A stretch of DNA of 64,000 nt from contig JAPTOF010000020.1 of the NCBI GenBank assembly GCA_028554755.1, forward strand, positions 11,978,055 through 12,042,054, read 5' to 3'. This document shows, one piece after another, positions 33,601 through 45,730 of this stretch (its first letter is position 1; the number at the start of each line of letters is the position of its first letter). Origin of the DNA: Cordia subcordata (lineage: Eukaryota; Streptophyta; Magnoliopsida; Boraginales; Cordiaceae). The notes below the pieces were generated by a model. It saw nothing but the letters and a program-made list of their open reading frames with translations, was not told where the DNA came from and made no database searches. A program made the translations under genes and the position numbers.

Positions 33601-35140
33601 AAGTCTGAACAAGCAGCATTTACTGCTCAGAATTCTAACTCTAAGCCTGAGATTCCTACTCATGCTGCATTAACTACTCAACTATCTACTACTTGGCCAT
33701 CTACTTCTATAGCAGGCACTTCTTGGTTTCTAGATACAGGAGCTACTAGTCATGTTACATCAGACATGCAACAGATGCACAACACTTAGCCTTACAAGGG
33801 GACAGGTTCAGTTCCAGTGGGTAATAGAGTTACATTACCTATTCTCAATATTGGTTCTAGTATCCTTCCTCCTCTTTTCTCTAATTTTTTAGTCTCTAAT
33901 GTATTGTTTGTTCCTTCCATTTCTTCAAACCTCCTTTTTGTACATCAATTGACACTTGACAATGATTGTACTGTTGTCTTTGCATCTAAGGATGTTACTT
34001 TGCCGGACAACAATTCCCACAAGGTGTTGTTCAAGGGCCTATGTGACAAAGGACTCTATCCTATTCCTTTCATCTCCAGGCTTTCTCTTCTAATTCATCA
34101 TTAGCCTATCATTGTATATGTACTATTCTACTTCTATTGAGGATAGGATATGGCATTTAAGACTAGGCCATCCCAATAGTCATGCCTCAGCTGTCATTTC
34201 TACTAGTATCAATAAGTAGCTAGGTTACTCTGTAAAGAATTGTCAGGATTGCTTTGTATCAAAAGCTCATAAATTGCCCTTTTCACATTCTGTAACACAA
34301 ACATTTGGAGCTTTTGAATTGATTCATTCTATTGTATGGGGGCCTTCCCCTTTGGAATCTTGTATGCAATACAAATATTACATCATTTTTCTAGATGATT
34401 TTACTAAATTTTCATGTATCTATCCTCTAAAGCTTAAAAGTGATGCATACAATGCTTTTCTTTCCTTTGTTGCAATGGTTAGAACTCAGTTTCAATCAGA
34501 TATTAAAACCTTCAAGACTAATCATGGAGGTGAGTTTGTGAATCATAGATTTCAAACTTATTTGCAGTCTCTTGGCACTCTCCACCAAACTTCATGCCCA
34601 CACACACTTGAGCAGAATGGAAAGGTGGAGAGAAAACACTTACATCTTATAGAAACCACACTAGCACTCCTGAATCACAGTAAAATGCCAATAAAATATT
34701 GGTTAGAGGCCTTGACCACTGCCAATTTCTTGATAAATAGGCTTTCCACCCTATTCTTGAGAACAAGTCTTCTTATGAGGCTCTCTATCATGCAATTCCT
34801 TACTATAGTTCTCTTAGGATTTTTCGTTGCTTATGTTACCCCTGGTTAAGGCCTTATGCCTCTCATAAACTTGATAACAGGTCTAAACCCTGTGTCTTTC
34901 AAGGCTATTCATTTACTACAAAAGGGTACAAGTGTTTGGATATGATCACCAATAGGGTGTACATGTCTATACATGTTAAATTCATTGAAAACACCTTTCC
35001 ATTTCGCGCATCTTTAGAACCTCCTATTTCTGCCAGTTTGTTTCGTCCCATTTTTCACAATACTTCCACTTTACTCTTCCCTGCTCCTCATGGATCATTC
35101 AACTCACCAATGGTTAGTCGCTATTCCATTTTCCACTAGT
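33562..35140 (+). pseudogene. copia protease and integrase, inactivated
   Basis: The protease motif SWFLDTGATSHVTS begins near 33721, with DTG intact. The HHCC zinc finger of integrase (LRLGHPN...NCQDC) begins near 34151 in a shifted frame; then the core with WGPSP, FLDDFTKFSCIY, FKTNHGGEF and QNGKVERKH. The second core Asp is Asn (34520-34522). Stops at 33787, 34102 and 34217 and a frameshift near 34745 break it. Downstream PYYSSLRIFRCLCYPWLRPY is the conserved block after the integrase core. Confidence 0.85.
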
Positions 35141-35521
35141 TTTTTATCATCTCTAGCTGAGCCTATGTTTACCTCTTTTGATGATTCTTTACTTAATCAG
35201 ACATCTTCTACATCATCACATAGTCAGTCTCAACATCTTGTACAATCTGCATCATCTAGTGCACAGTCTGTCTCATCTAGTGCACATTTTATTTCTCCTA
35301 TCATACGTAATCAACCTGCAGAGTCTGTATCATCTTTTGATCAGTCCACTCCTCCTTTTATCACAAACACTCATCCTTTGTTAACTAGGTCAAAAATAGG
35401 CTATTTGCCTCCACCATTGTACCAGTTACATTCTACTATCCTTACTAACACTGAAATTGAATCTACCTCTTATAAAGAGGTCAGAAATTGCCTTGTTGGC
35501 AATAGCCTATGAAGGAGGAAT

Positions 35522-36960
35522 TTGAGGCACTTATATAGCAACAAACATGGATTTGGTACCCTTACCATCGATAAGCAACCAATTGGCTACAAGTGGGTGC
35601 ATAAGATCAAAAGGAGAGCTGATGGGTCTATTGCTAGGTTCAAGGCTAGGTTAGTGGCCAAAGGTTTCCACCAGGAACCAAGCTTGGACTATGAAGAAAC
35701 ATTTAATCTAGTTGTTAAACCACCTACAATAAGGACTGTTCTAAGCTAGATATGCATTTTCGGCATTCATTACATCAATTGGACATCTCAAATGCTTTTC
35801 TCCATGGTGATTTGGATGAAGTGGTATATATGCAACAACCACAAGGGTTTCAAGATTCCATAAAACCTAGCTATGTTTGCAGACTTCAAAAGTCCTGTAT
35901 GGGCTTAAATAGGCACCAAGGGCCTGGTATTCTAAGCTCTCAAGCTTCCTCATCAATCAAGGTTGCATTAGAACTCCAGCTGATACTTCATTATTCATCA
36001 AGAAGACTGCAACAACAACTGTCATCCTTCTTGTTTATGTGGATGACATAATCGTCACAGGATCATCTCTTATAGCTATTTTTGAATTGATTGCTACAAT
36101 GGGTTCCAATTTGCCATGAAATATTTAGTAACACTTTCCTATTTTCTTGGCTTGGAAATTCAAGAGTTATCTGCTGGGATTCTTTTACATCAAGCTAAAT
36201 ATGCTAGGGACTTATTACAAAAGGCAAGTAGGGTGGACTGCAAACCTACTGCTACTCCTACAACTTCTAAGTACACTAAAGGACCATCAGATGGTCATTT
36301 GCCATTTTCAAATCCTACTCTTTTCAGGAGTTTAGTTGGTCTCTTACAATCCCTTACAGTGACTAGGCTAGAACCTCAATATCCAGTTAATACAGTTTGC
36401 CAGAAAATGCAGGCTCCTATAAACATTGATTTTGCAGCAGTTAAAAGAATTCTCAAGTTCATTAAGGGGACATTGACTTAGGGCATTGTTTTTACCCCTG
36501 GACCACTTACTCTACATGCTTATTTTGATAATGATTGGGCTAGTGACCATTTGGATAGAAAATCTATTATAGGCTACTATGTCTTCTTAGGTCACAATTT
36601 GATTTCTTGGTGGTTAAAGAAGCAACCTACAATTTCAAGGTCTTTAACTGAGGTAGAATATAGATCTATGGCTTAGACTGCTATAGAGATTACATGGCTC
36701 ACATACTTGTTATCTGCTCTACATATTCCAGTTGCTATGCCTACTCTTACCTGTGACAATCTATCTATCTTAGCTCTAGCTTCTAACCCTATATTCCATG
36801 CTAGAACCAAACACATAGAATTGGATTATCACTATATAAGGGAGACAAGTGGTCTCCAAAAAATTGCAAGTCACCTATCTTCCTTTTCTGAGTAGCCAGC
36901 AGACCTGTTTACTAAAGCTCTTTCCACACAGCAGTTTGGATATCTTCTTACCAAGCTTCC
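35522..36960 (+). pseudogene. copia reverse transcriptase and RNase H, inactivated
   Basis: RT starts with GYKWVHKIKRRADGSIARFK and LVAKGF, continues LDISNAFLHGDLDEVVYMQQ (shifted frame, from 35752), then VLYGLK-stop-APRAW (TAG 35910-35912) and the active-site YVDD near 36034. RNase H follows with [25 protein letters not shown] and TKHIELDYHYIRE. Further stops: 35747, 36479, 36674 and 36893. At 35910 and 36893 the family has Gln, so CAG to TAG is the likely change. Confidence 0.87.
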
Positions 36961-36984
36961 TTTGGCTAAAGCCAGATTTCAGCT

Positions 36985-36994
36985 TGAGGAGGGA
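36985..36994 (+). other. Polypurine tract
   Basis: TGAGGAGGGA ends immediately before the 3' LTR. Confidence 0.75.
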
Positions 36995-37193
36995 TGTTAG
37001 AGTATAGGGTTATATTTGTAAATATTGGTATTTAGTTACTGATAATTAGGTAGAAGAGCATCTTTGATTTCGGCATTAGTGACCATAAGACGATTATAAC
37101 TAAGCTGTCTAGTTGTATTTGAGGGCTATAAATACTAAGACTTGTAAATCATTTTCTAATAACAATAGATCTTTCTTTTATTACAAGCTATCA
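36995..37193 (+). repeat. 3' LTR
   Basis: 199 bp, clearly homologous to the 5' LTR with scattered differences and short indels, which fits an old insertion. Confidence 0.92.
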
Positions 37194-37198
37194 TTATT

Positions 37199-38130
37199 TG
37201 CATATGTGTATTCAAGAATATGCATGTATGTAAGGCTGAAAATTGGAGAAAGAAACTTGACTTTAAGCTTAAGAACTTAAAGTCAGACTAAAAATTCAAG
37301 ATTTTTTTTCTTTTCCTTTCTTCTCTCTACAAATGGCTTCAGATCCTATCACCCTTCCTACCTGAAATGTTAAAATCTGTCACTCTCAATGTAGACCATA
37401 TATGTATGTAAAGCTGAATTTCATTTAGTTAAAATACATTGGGAACTGTGGATGTAAATATAGCTAGTATACATATTTGTATATATATATGTATTTTTTT
37501 TGTATATATGTTGACATATGCATCTGGAGCTAAAGTTTACTTGGTTAGTTAAAGATGTAAGAAACTTGAGTGCTAAAAGTCAATGAAAGAATAGTAATAT
37601 CTAGAACGTGAATGTAACAACCATTTGTCTTGGGTATGTGAAATTGGTGAAGTGTTGTAATAAGGTTACACTTATATACACATGTAGACAATGAAACTGA
37701 ACTAGAAATTAACCACCATATTACTAACTAATGTTTCTTACATTTATAAATGTAATTAATTTTTGTTACACTTAAAAGTGTCGTTAATATTTGTCACACT
37801 TAGAAGTGTAACTAATTTAGACATAGATCAAATAGAATTTAAATTTTGTCACACTTAAAATTTTGACAAATACATTTATATTAATTACACTTTTAAGCAT
37901 AACAATTTTTTTCTTGAAAAAATTAAATTTTTTACTATCTTAAAAAATTAAATATAAAAATGCAATATTATTATTACAATTTTAAGTATAATAAAATATT
38001 TGTTATAACTCTAACTAAAATAAAATGGTATGATGAATGAACACAAAGAAATTAAAATTATCATAAAATTTGAACTATGATAACGATGTAAGAGTTGGAT
38101 AAAAAAGCCAATAAAAGGAAATGCTACATG
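37199..38130. other. AT-rich spacer with TTACACTT palindromes
   Basis: No gene. Holds the repeat at 37655-37995. Confidence 0.5.
37655..37995. repeat. TTACACTT...AAGTGTAA repeat, copy 1
   Basis: Several short palindromes (GTTACACTTAAAAGTGTC, GTCACACTTAGAAGTGTAAC and decayed variants) spaced by AT-rich sequence, as at 61590-61860. Confidence 0.55.
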
Positions 38131-38225
38131 GGATTTGAGCGTAGTTTAAATGGTTGAGACTAACTTACATTAGGTGTGAGGTTCTAGGTTCAAGTCCTAT
38201 GGAGGTGGGGTTTGCCAAATAAAAA
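38131..38225 (+). mobile_element. tRNA-derived SINE-like unit
   Basis: AGCGTAGTTTAAATGGTTGAG resembles an RNA polymerase III A box and GGTTCTAGGTTCAAGTCC contains a B box (GGTTCAAGTCC), about 50 bp apart, followed by AAATAAAAAAAG. This is the arrangement of plant tRNA-derived SINEs. No cloverleaf is evident, so not a functional tRNA. No target duplication found. Confidence 0.5.
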
Positions 38226-38260
38226 AAGAAGTCTATAGTAACTAGGAAACTACTCGCCTT

Positions 38261-38686
38261 TAGAGGTGGTAAACGGGTACTTGTAGGTCAACCCGATCCA
38301 TTTATGGCAAGTTGACGGGTCAGGTCGAGTCAACCCCTTTATCCAATAGGTTGGGGATATTAAAACCTTGAACTGACCCTGGTTGATTGGTGGGTTAGAG
38401 GGTTAAATGAGTCACTTTGGCAGGGGGTTCGCAGTTGTTTTTGGCAGGTTAGGCGGGTTCTGCAGGTAATTTTGGTGAGTTAGGTAGGTTCACGGGTCGT
38501 TTTGGCTAGTTGGTAGGTTAGGCGGGTCACTTTGACGGGTTAGCAAGTCACCTGTGGGTTGACCCAATCCAACTCACCTATTTGGTAGGTTTTGTCTGGC
38601 GAGTAATTGTACCCTCATCCCTGACCTTCTTTTTTGGCTTTTTAGGTACGTTGACCTATGGGTTTCAACCTATTTTGCCATCTCTA
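38261..38686. mobile_element. hAT-type MITE
   Basis: Flanked by CTCGCCTT (38253-38260) and CTCACCTT (38687-38694), an 8-bp duplication with one mismatch, as made by hAT transposases. Terminal repeats TAGAGGTGGTAAACGGG and, from the right end, TAGAGATGGCAAAATAGG. The interior has many GGGTT/GGCGGGT subterminal repeats and no frame. Confidence 0.85.
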
Positions 38687-38967
38687 CTCACCTTATTTAA
38701 TAAATAAAACATTTACTATTTTTCTTCTTACCTTTTGATTAGCCACTAATTTAGTGGCCACTTAGTGGTCCCTTTGTATAACAAAAATATTACATTGGAT
38801 CAGTTTGATCTAGAGGTTAGCATTTCTTTCTAGAGTATTCTACACAAATTCAAGGGATTTTACAATCAACAACAAATTATCCCACAATAATGGGGATAGA
38901 GATCAATTTCAAATCTCTACCATATTTGTTCTTATCTAAAGGATCTCTAGATGCTTCAAACTATTAG

Positions 38968-39552
38968 TATAACTAACACTTTATACTAGATTTTGCTACC
39001 TTTTTTATCTTCTAAAAATGAGAATAGGAATTTCTTTTGAGCTAGATAATAGATTGTCTAAGAACTTATCTGACAAGCACAAGGTTCAAAATTCATCAAT
39101 TAATCCTCCCTTTAGATGTAATCCTAACAGCCTCCCTCTCTTGCCCCTACCCCCTCCCCCCAACCTCTATCACTTAGATATATGCCTTCCATCATTCCAA
39201 TCAAACAAATCGAATTGAGGGAAAAAGAAAATGTAAACTTTTAATCATAATAGATACAAACATTGCGAAAAAAGAAAAGACAACATATACTATTGATCTA
39301 GGCCAATTCAGTCACAAAGGTTCTATTTTTGCAGGAATAGGCACTCAACAAATAAGAGCAATAACTACAACAAACTCTTTAACATGAGCTGTTGAGTTTA
39401 GGACCAATAGGCATTGCAAGCCTTAACTTTCTTGAATTTGGTCCATTAATTTGAATATTATTCTTTATTACATTTTTCTTATGTACCAAAACTTATTGAG
39501 TAGATTGCAACTTTAATTTGGTGCAAAGGAGAGTCTTACAATTGCTTTTGTG
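38968..39552 (+). repeat. Long direct repeat, copy 2
   Basis: Matches 31171-31676, with an extra ~90-bp segment near 39060-39150 that includes a C-rich run. Confidence 0.75.
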
Positions 39553-40149
39553 TATGTTTTTGAACTTTTTCCAATTTCGAGCATTGTGAAACAAATTTTC
39601 ACGCTCGAAGAGATATACTAGAATGAACTTCAAAGATACTATGGTTTCTTGAAAGATCTAATTACTAACTTGTTTCTTTTTCTCCTTGTATCTAATTTCA
39701 ACCAAAATATAAATATTCTCTCTACTAAAATGTTTTTGCAAAATTTACAAATACATGTCACCTATCTATGAGAAATTTTCATGTGTACTTAACCTTTAAT
39801 ACATACAATTAGGAATAATTTGATACTTAATTACTTAATAGATTAGTTTTATTTCTTTTGCTTAAGTAAAACACATCTACTTTTTATGTAACATGAATTA
39901 AATGTTGCTACAATTAGTAAGAATCTTCTATATGTATACTAAAATTAAAGGAGTTGCACAAGAGCCTAACATGTCAACCTTTTAGATAAATAGAGCTTGA
40001 CACGTTAGCTCAAAAATATATTAAACTAGTATTTTGAGGACCTGTGTTTTGTACGGATCCTCAAAAAGCTCCATACCTTATTTGAGATTTTTTTTGTGAG
40101 CTTTTTGTATTATTCACACAAAAAGTACATGTAGAATATGCAAGGTAGA
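39553..40149. other. AT-rich spacer, nothing recognised
   Basis: No repeat structure or conserved frame seen. Confidence 0.5.
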
Positions 40150-40600
40150 GCAAAAGGTGGAAAGGCTCTACTATCATTCCACAATTTACAAAAGATTAAA
40201 TACAAGAGGTAAATTTTCTTCAAACAAGTACTCCTTGATCTTGAATTCCAAGTTGAATATCCTTGTATTTCGTTGAAGCCAATTTTGTGCATTGCAGCAC
40301 CAAAGCAATGCTTCAACAATGTTGCCTTGAGGATTTTATCTAGTGCTTTTGGGGTGATGAAGGCAAGAATTGTCCTCCCAATTGATGAGGTTGTTTCATA
40401 TAGCATGAAGCTCAAGCGCTTTTCTCTAAATTCTTCTTGTAAAGAAGCACTCAGAGACCAAACCATCGCTAGTTTCACTTGCCAAATTGCAAAATATACA
40501 AGAAGGATTGATCATGCCAACATTCCAATCAAGCAATATGAATTTTGTGCTTAGCTGGTCAAGACAGGTGAGCCAAATAATAAAGAAAGAGATACGAATA
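40150..40600 (-). pseudogene. LINE relic: zf-RVT C-terminal domain
   Basis: On the minus strand the zinc-binding domain found C-terminal to reverse transcriptase in plant LINEs is readable: CIFCNLASETSDGLVSECFF, RRI, then KALELHAI, a block near NWED, and ALLWCCNAQNWLQRNTRIF. Two stops lie at positions where Trp is usual (TAG after RRI, TGA after LHAI). No reverse transcriptase core is found upstream, so only the 3' part survives. Gene fragment with this domain alone is less likely. Confidence 0.68.
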
Positions 40601-41397
40601 ATTTTTTTCCTCAAATGTGGCTAAAGCTCAAAAGGCTCTGATTGATGATTCATTGTCTTAGAAGAAGCCACTAGCCAAATTCTGAAGAGCTCTTGTGTGC
40701 CTCTAGAATCGTAAGTCGTTGATATTGTAATTTTTCACCCATAATTTGGACTTAATTATTCATATTTGTGTTGGATCTTGCATTATTATTATCCAATTTG
40801 AATTCTAGAACTTTCGCTATTGATTTTCAATTAGAATTTCTTTATGGTTGTGACTAGTGAAAAGTACATTTTTTTTACTTAAGGTAAAAAAAAGACATAA
40901 ATTTGCATCAAGTTTGAGTTAACTATTTGAGATTATCTTGTTAGCTTGCATTTGACAATATATAAATGTTAATTGTTAGTTTGTTATTTCTAAAATGGAA
41001 GTAATGTCGCATGTCAATTGTTTTTTTTTAAAGATATGAAATGAATGATAAAATAGAATTCATTTTGAATGTTGTTAATCAATTGATATCGGAAGTTTTT
41101 TGTCTTGCTTTCAGTTTACAATTGTAATTTGTATTGCACACTAAACTGATGTATGATTCAAGAAATTACATTTAAATTGGTATATTTGAACAATTATCTA
41201 TTTACTGTTAGCCTCTTGCTTTGTTGCCATCTTTAACCTGTTTCAATGTAGCTGAAGCTCAGTCCCCTACCAATCTTACAACTAATATGTCCGAAGGTGT
41301 AACCTTGTTACTTTACCTAGTATTCTCTCTATGCAATTGTCTGACATATCGTATTAAGACCATGACACTAACATTGATAGTGGTCCTAACTCTTATA
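40601..41397. other. AT-rich spacer, nothing recognised
   Basis: Short frames only, with no recognisable motifs. Confidence 0.5.
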
Positions 41398-41670
41398 GTG
41401 TGTTTGGAATGATCTTATTTTAAGACGCTTTTTCTATTAAAATTTGGATATATCTTATAAGATTTAAGATATCTTATCATATATACCATGCATTCTATAG
41501 TTGTAAACAATAAGATAGGATGAATTACTTATTTCTGATAAGATAAAAGGTATGATTTGTTTTAAAATTTTTAAAGGATCCATGATAAGAAGTCTTAAAT
41601 CTTATAAGGTTTTTTTTTTCCATTTTAATAGGATAAGCATATTAAAATAAGACTATATAACAAACAGAGC
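41398..41670. mobile_element. MITE of the GCTCTGTTTGG...CTTATTTTAA family
   Basis: Ends are inverted repeats over ~48 bp: left GTGTGTTTGGAATGATCTTA, right end reverse-complemented GCTCTGTTTGTTATATAGTC, both continuing TCTTATTTTAA and CTATTAAAAT. Related single ends occur at 12261 and 60083. Target duplication unclear; no coding frame. Confidence 0.7.
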
Positions 41671-41884
41671 ATTAGTGTGAAACTCTTGAATTGCTGCACA
41701 TTGTACATAACTGCTCTTTTGCAGCCTCTTTATATTCCTTAGTGCCAGTTCATTAGTTTCTTATTTTGCTTTAGGTGTACAAACAAGAATGAACTAAGAT
41801 CAAATAAGCTATGACTAGCTATACGTATATTAGTAGTTGATCTTTCTAAGGTAGTTTATGCTTCATTTGAGCTTCTTTGACTTA

Positions 41885-41950
41885 GAGGGTGTTTGGCTTT
41901 GCTTATTTGGTGCTTATAAGCACCCTAAATAAGCAAAGCCAAACACCCTC
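41885..41950. mobile_element. 66-bp Tourist-like MITE
   Basis: An almost perfect hairpin: GAGGGTGTTTGGCTTTGCTT at the left pairs fully with the right end. TTA lies on both sides (41882-41884, 41951-41953), the target duplication of PIF/Harbinger elements. Only a two-base indel near the centre breaks the palindrome. Confidence 0.8.
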
Positions 41951-41953
41951 TTA

Positions 41954-43037
41954 ATTTGAACGAGAAGAATCAACCTTCTAATTTGTAACATAATGAAGTC
42001 ATGAAATCTGTCTTTCTTTTAAGATGAGCTGACTTGATACTTCATATTAGCATGGAATTTCTTTATATTTTAGCAATTTGGCCCAGAATTTCTTGTTTGG
42101 TTTGTTGCTGCCATCCATTGGCTGTTTAACCCAAATGTAGTACCTATATGTCAATGCACTTGTAATTTAAGCCATCTAGACAAGTCATAACATGTTCAAT
42201 GCGTGCATCCTACTTTTTTAATGTTTTGTATATTGAACTCTTGTTTCCCATGTCATCAAGAGATTTATGCTAAACTAGTGACCTTTCTGTGAGAGTTATT
42301 CCTGTTTATGAGGGTGAGCAGAGCAAACTTATTTCCTTTATTGTTAACCTCCCATAGTAATTCTAGTTACAGGTAAAAATAATTACGGAAAGGTGTCATA
42401 AGATTATTGTTCTTTGAAAAATTATATATGTAGAATATAAAATTTAATTTTCTCTTACAAGAAATACTTGGTTACCAATCACACTATAAATATCCAATGG
42501 ATCTATGACTATATTACGACAACAAAAAGGAATTTAACATGTTTCCTATGCATATTGTAGCTCTACAAAAGCTAACTCTTTTGAATATGGAAGGTTGCCT
42601 TGTCATTGCATCATGCTTTGGAGTCTTTATCATGTTCATATCTTGAACATAGAGGTTTGTTGCTATTCCAGTGGTCTTATATTTCATTCAATTGAAGGTG
42701 AAACTGTTGTGCCTTAAGCTAAAGAATTTGCTTTAAAGAATTTGCTGCTTTTGTTAGGCTTGTGAGAAAGAACTCATGATTGATGTTATTTCATTGATGT
42801 CCAAGGTACTATATGTTGAACTCCCTTGGTTGTTATTCCATCTCCATTTTTCTTATTTGATACTAAAGCTACTAGGAGAATGATTTGAAGATGTTGGTAC
42901 TAGATGATATGCTCTCGGTACTCGAAGAATGACTTGAAGTTTTTGATTGCTAATGTAGTCTCTTCTTCTAGGAACTTATATAAAGAATCTATTGATGAAT
43001 GCTTAACATTTATGAAAACAAAAACTATTTCAAACCA
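41954..43037. other. Spacer without recognised genes
   Basis: Moderately AT-rich with short frames only. Confidence 0.5.
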
Positions 43038-43112
43038 TGTTAAATTAAAATGTACAAGAATGTGATAATGGCTACTGATTACCATTCTATGTTTTGTAAC
43101 TTCAAAATAAAT
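43038..43112 (+). repeat. 75-bp direct repeat flanking a copia element, left copy
   Basis: Begins TGTTAAATTAAAATGTACAA and ends ATAAAT exactly where the LTR starts (43113). It matches 52828-52902 at 65 of 75 positions without gaps. Confidence 0.85.
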
Positions 43113-43622
43113 TGCTAGATTTTGTTAAATTAATACCAAAAAATAAAAACATTGTCATGAATAAAATAATTAAACTTAGAAGTGCACCTTGATTGGAAGC
43201 CATTGATCCTTAACCTATGATGATCTTACTAAACCTGTGAATAAATCGTAGCAGCATGTTGAAATAGGTACACCTAGACTAAGGACTCCTTCTTTCTCTC
43301 CAATATTTGTATAGAGGCTCTCAATGAGACAAGTCAACCCTAATAGCCTATTTATAAGCAAGTAGTACTCTGGATGGGAGAAAGGACCTAGCCTTAAAAC
43401 TTTAATAGCCCCTCCTATCAAGGTGCCCTAATACCTTAAATAGGCCCTGCACCTTGCATATCATACCAATATTCATGAGACAGACCTAGGCCCAATAGGA
43501 ATTGATCACGATAAATACTATTTTAAGCTTTACCAGTCAACACCAACGTATTTTTCGAAAACAAAACAAAAGAAGTCCTAATCAGTGGTAGCCCACAATT
43601 GTATAAAAAACAATTTCTAACA
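43113..43622 (-). repeat. 3' LTR
   Basis: 510 bp, TGCTAG...CTAACA on the plus strand. Contains CTATTTATAAGC near 43349, the complement of a TATA-like element. Confidence 0.88.
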
Positions 43623-43636
43623 ATCTCCCACTTGGG
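43623..43636 (-). other. Polypurine tract
   Basis: CCCAAGTGGGAGAT on the minus strand, directly before the 3' LTR. Confidence 0.7.
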
Positions 43637-44399
43637 CAACACTGATTGTTTTTTTCTTTAATTTTGAAAACCACTTTTTGCTGAAAAAGACTTTCAGGTT
43701 GAATACAACTTTAGTGGCCACACAAAAACGTCTCATTACAAGATTCGGTCCAACAAGGACATTTATGTCGAACCATAGCAAACGTTACACCATTTATTAG
43801 CATAGGACTTCAATGATCACAAGCATGAATGCCTCATTGAGATGGATTCCTAAGCCACTTCATCAAAGAAACCTTTAATTGTATATCTCGACATATGAAA
43901 TTTTAGGCCTCTATGAGCTCACATGAACTATATATGCATTTGCACAAATAGTAATCACTAACTAAAAATGGGAAACACCATTTAGTGTATGCTTTAATAT
44001 GAGCACATAACCTACTTGCACTCACTTGATCATATGCCAAGTATAAAACAATACTTTATGTACTTTTATGGTAATAACTTTATAAATTTATACCTTTATT
44101 TGCCATCAACATCCAAGTTATGCATGTAAGCAGGAAATAACCACATCATTGAAACATAATAAATGACATAATCTCATATTAGAAATTTTGGATAATGCAT
44201 GAGCTCATACTACAATAAATAATTACTTTAAATGTGTACAGATGAAAATTGAAATCGTAAGATCACTTGAAAAAAATTAGGAATGGAAACTTTAATATGC
44301 TGAAAATCTGGAAGAAAAATATACATATAAAATATGCTCCCATTAAACAAAAACATCAAAAGATGACAAAACACTCATATGCTTTACGTGCTTCTAAAA

Positions 44400-45730
44400 T
44401 TTGACAGGTCTAAGCCCTTTGGTTAGTGGGTCAGCAATCATGTTACTGGTGGAAATCTGTTCACATTCTATATCGCCATTATCTACCCATTCCCTTAACT
44501 TGACGAATTTAAAATGTATATACTTTGCACCACCAGAATTCTTTGTATTCAGTTTCTTAACAAGTTATAACCTCAGCTTACATAGTAGAAGAAACAATAA
44601 TAGACTGTTTGGAACTCCTCCAAAAAATAGCACCACCTGCAAGCATAAAGATACAACATGTGGTGGATTTTCTGTCATTTGTACAACCTGGAAGGTCAGC
44701 ATCTGCATAACCAAACACCTTCAGATTTTCAACATGCCTATAAATGAGCATGTGATCGTTAGTTCCCTGCAAATAGCGGAATGCTTTCTTTATAGCTACC
44801 CAATGATCAAATCCTGGATTAGACAAGTATCTACCAAGCACGTTAATAGCATAAGTAATGTCAAGTCTTGCACATACCTCAGCATACATCAAACTACCTA
44901 CTGCACTACTATAACGAACATTCTTCATAGAGTCTTTCTTGAGCTCATTTCTAGGACATTGTTCCTTACTCAACTTATCTCCTTTTATGATAGGAGCAAT
45001 ACTTGGCTTACAATCTTGTAAACTAAACCTTTCAAGAATTCGTGCAATGTAAGTAGCCTGTGACAATCCCAGTAACTTTTTATTTTTGTCTCTATGAATC
45101 TCTACACCAAGAACAAAACTTGCTTCCCCAAGATCTTTCATGTCAAAGTTTTTAGACTACATTGCTTTAACTAGATGTAAGAGATCCAAACTATTGCTTG
45201 CCAATAAGATATCATCAGTGTACAAGACCAGAAAAATAAATTTGTTCTCATTGACCTTGAGATATATACATGAGTCAACTATAGTTTTTGTAAACCCAAA
45301 GGAAGACACCACTTCATGGAATTTTAGGTACCATTACCTAGAAGCTTGTTTCAAACCATAAATAGATTTCTTGAATCTACAAATGATGTTTTCCTTACCC
45401 TTTACCATAAATCCTTTAGGTTGTTGCATATACACCTTCTTAAAAAGATCCCCATTCAAAAAGGTTGTTTTAACATCCATCTCATGAAGCTCCAGATTAA
45501 AATATGCTATAAAAGCCATAACAATTCTAAAAGAATCCTTAGAAGAAACTGGTGAGAAAGTTTTTGTATATCGACTCCTCTTTGTATGTAACCTTTTGCA
45601 GCTAGTCTAGCTTTAAATCTCTCTATCTTAGCTTTGGAGTCTTTCTTCATTTGAAACATCCATTTACATCCAATGGGTTTAAAACGCATAAGAAGACCAA
45701 CTAGTTCCCAAACACCATTGTTTGCCATTG
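44400..45730 (-). pseudogene. copia reverse transcriptase and RNase H
   Basis: In minus-strand order: KPIGCKWMFQMKKDS and ERFKARLAAKGY (45507-45728), MDVKTTFLNGDLFKKVYMQQ and SIYGLKQASR (45334-45519), the active site as YTDD (near 45215; usually YVDD), then a TAG (near 45158) and a 187-codon frame from 45141 with MKDLGEASFVLGVEI, CARLDITYAI and RNase H motifs GYADADLPGC and VSSTM. Frameshifts and the stop separate the parts. RNase H runs on in the frame below 44578 to a MIADPLTK-type end. Confidence 0.85.

Larger units (their letters stand above)
32087..37193 (+). mobile_element. Decayed full-length Ty1/copia retrotransposon
   Basis: A 5107-bp element with an exact 5-bp target duplication, TTATT, at 32082-32086 and 37194-37198. 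Short ~200-bp LTRs start TGTTGG / TGTTAG and end TATCA or AATCA. The primer site abuts the 5' LTR and a purine tract abuts the 3' LTR. All copia domains are present in order (Gag, protease, integrase, RT, RNase H) but broken by many stops, mostly TAG, and several frameshifts. The short LTR and domain order suggest the Ale/Retrofit group (inference). Confidence 0.93.

Noticed and set aside
38131..38215. Functional tRNA gene
   Set aside because: A- and B-box-like motifs exist but no cloverleaf or acceptor stem pairing; better explained as a SINE.
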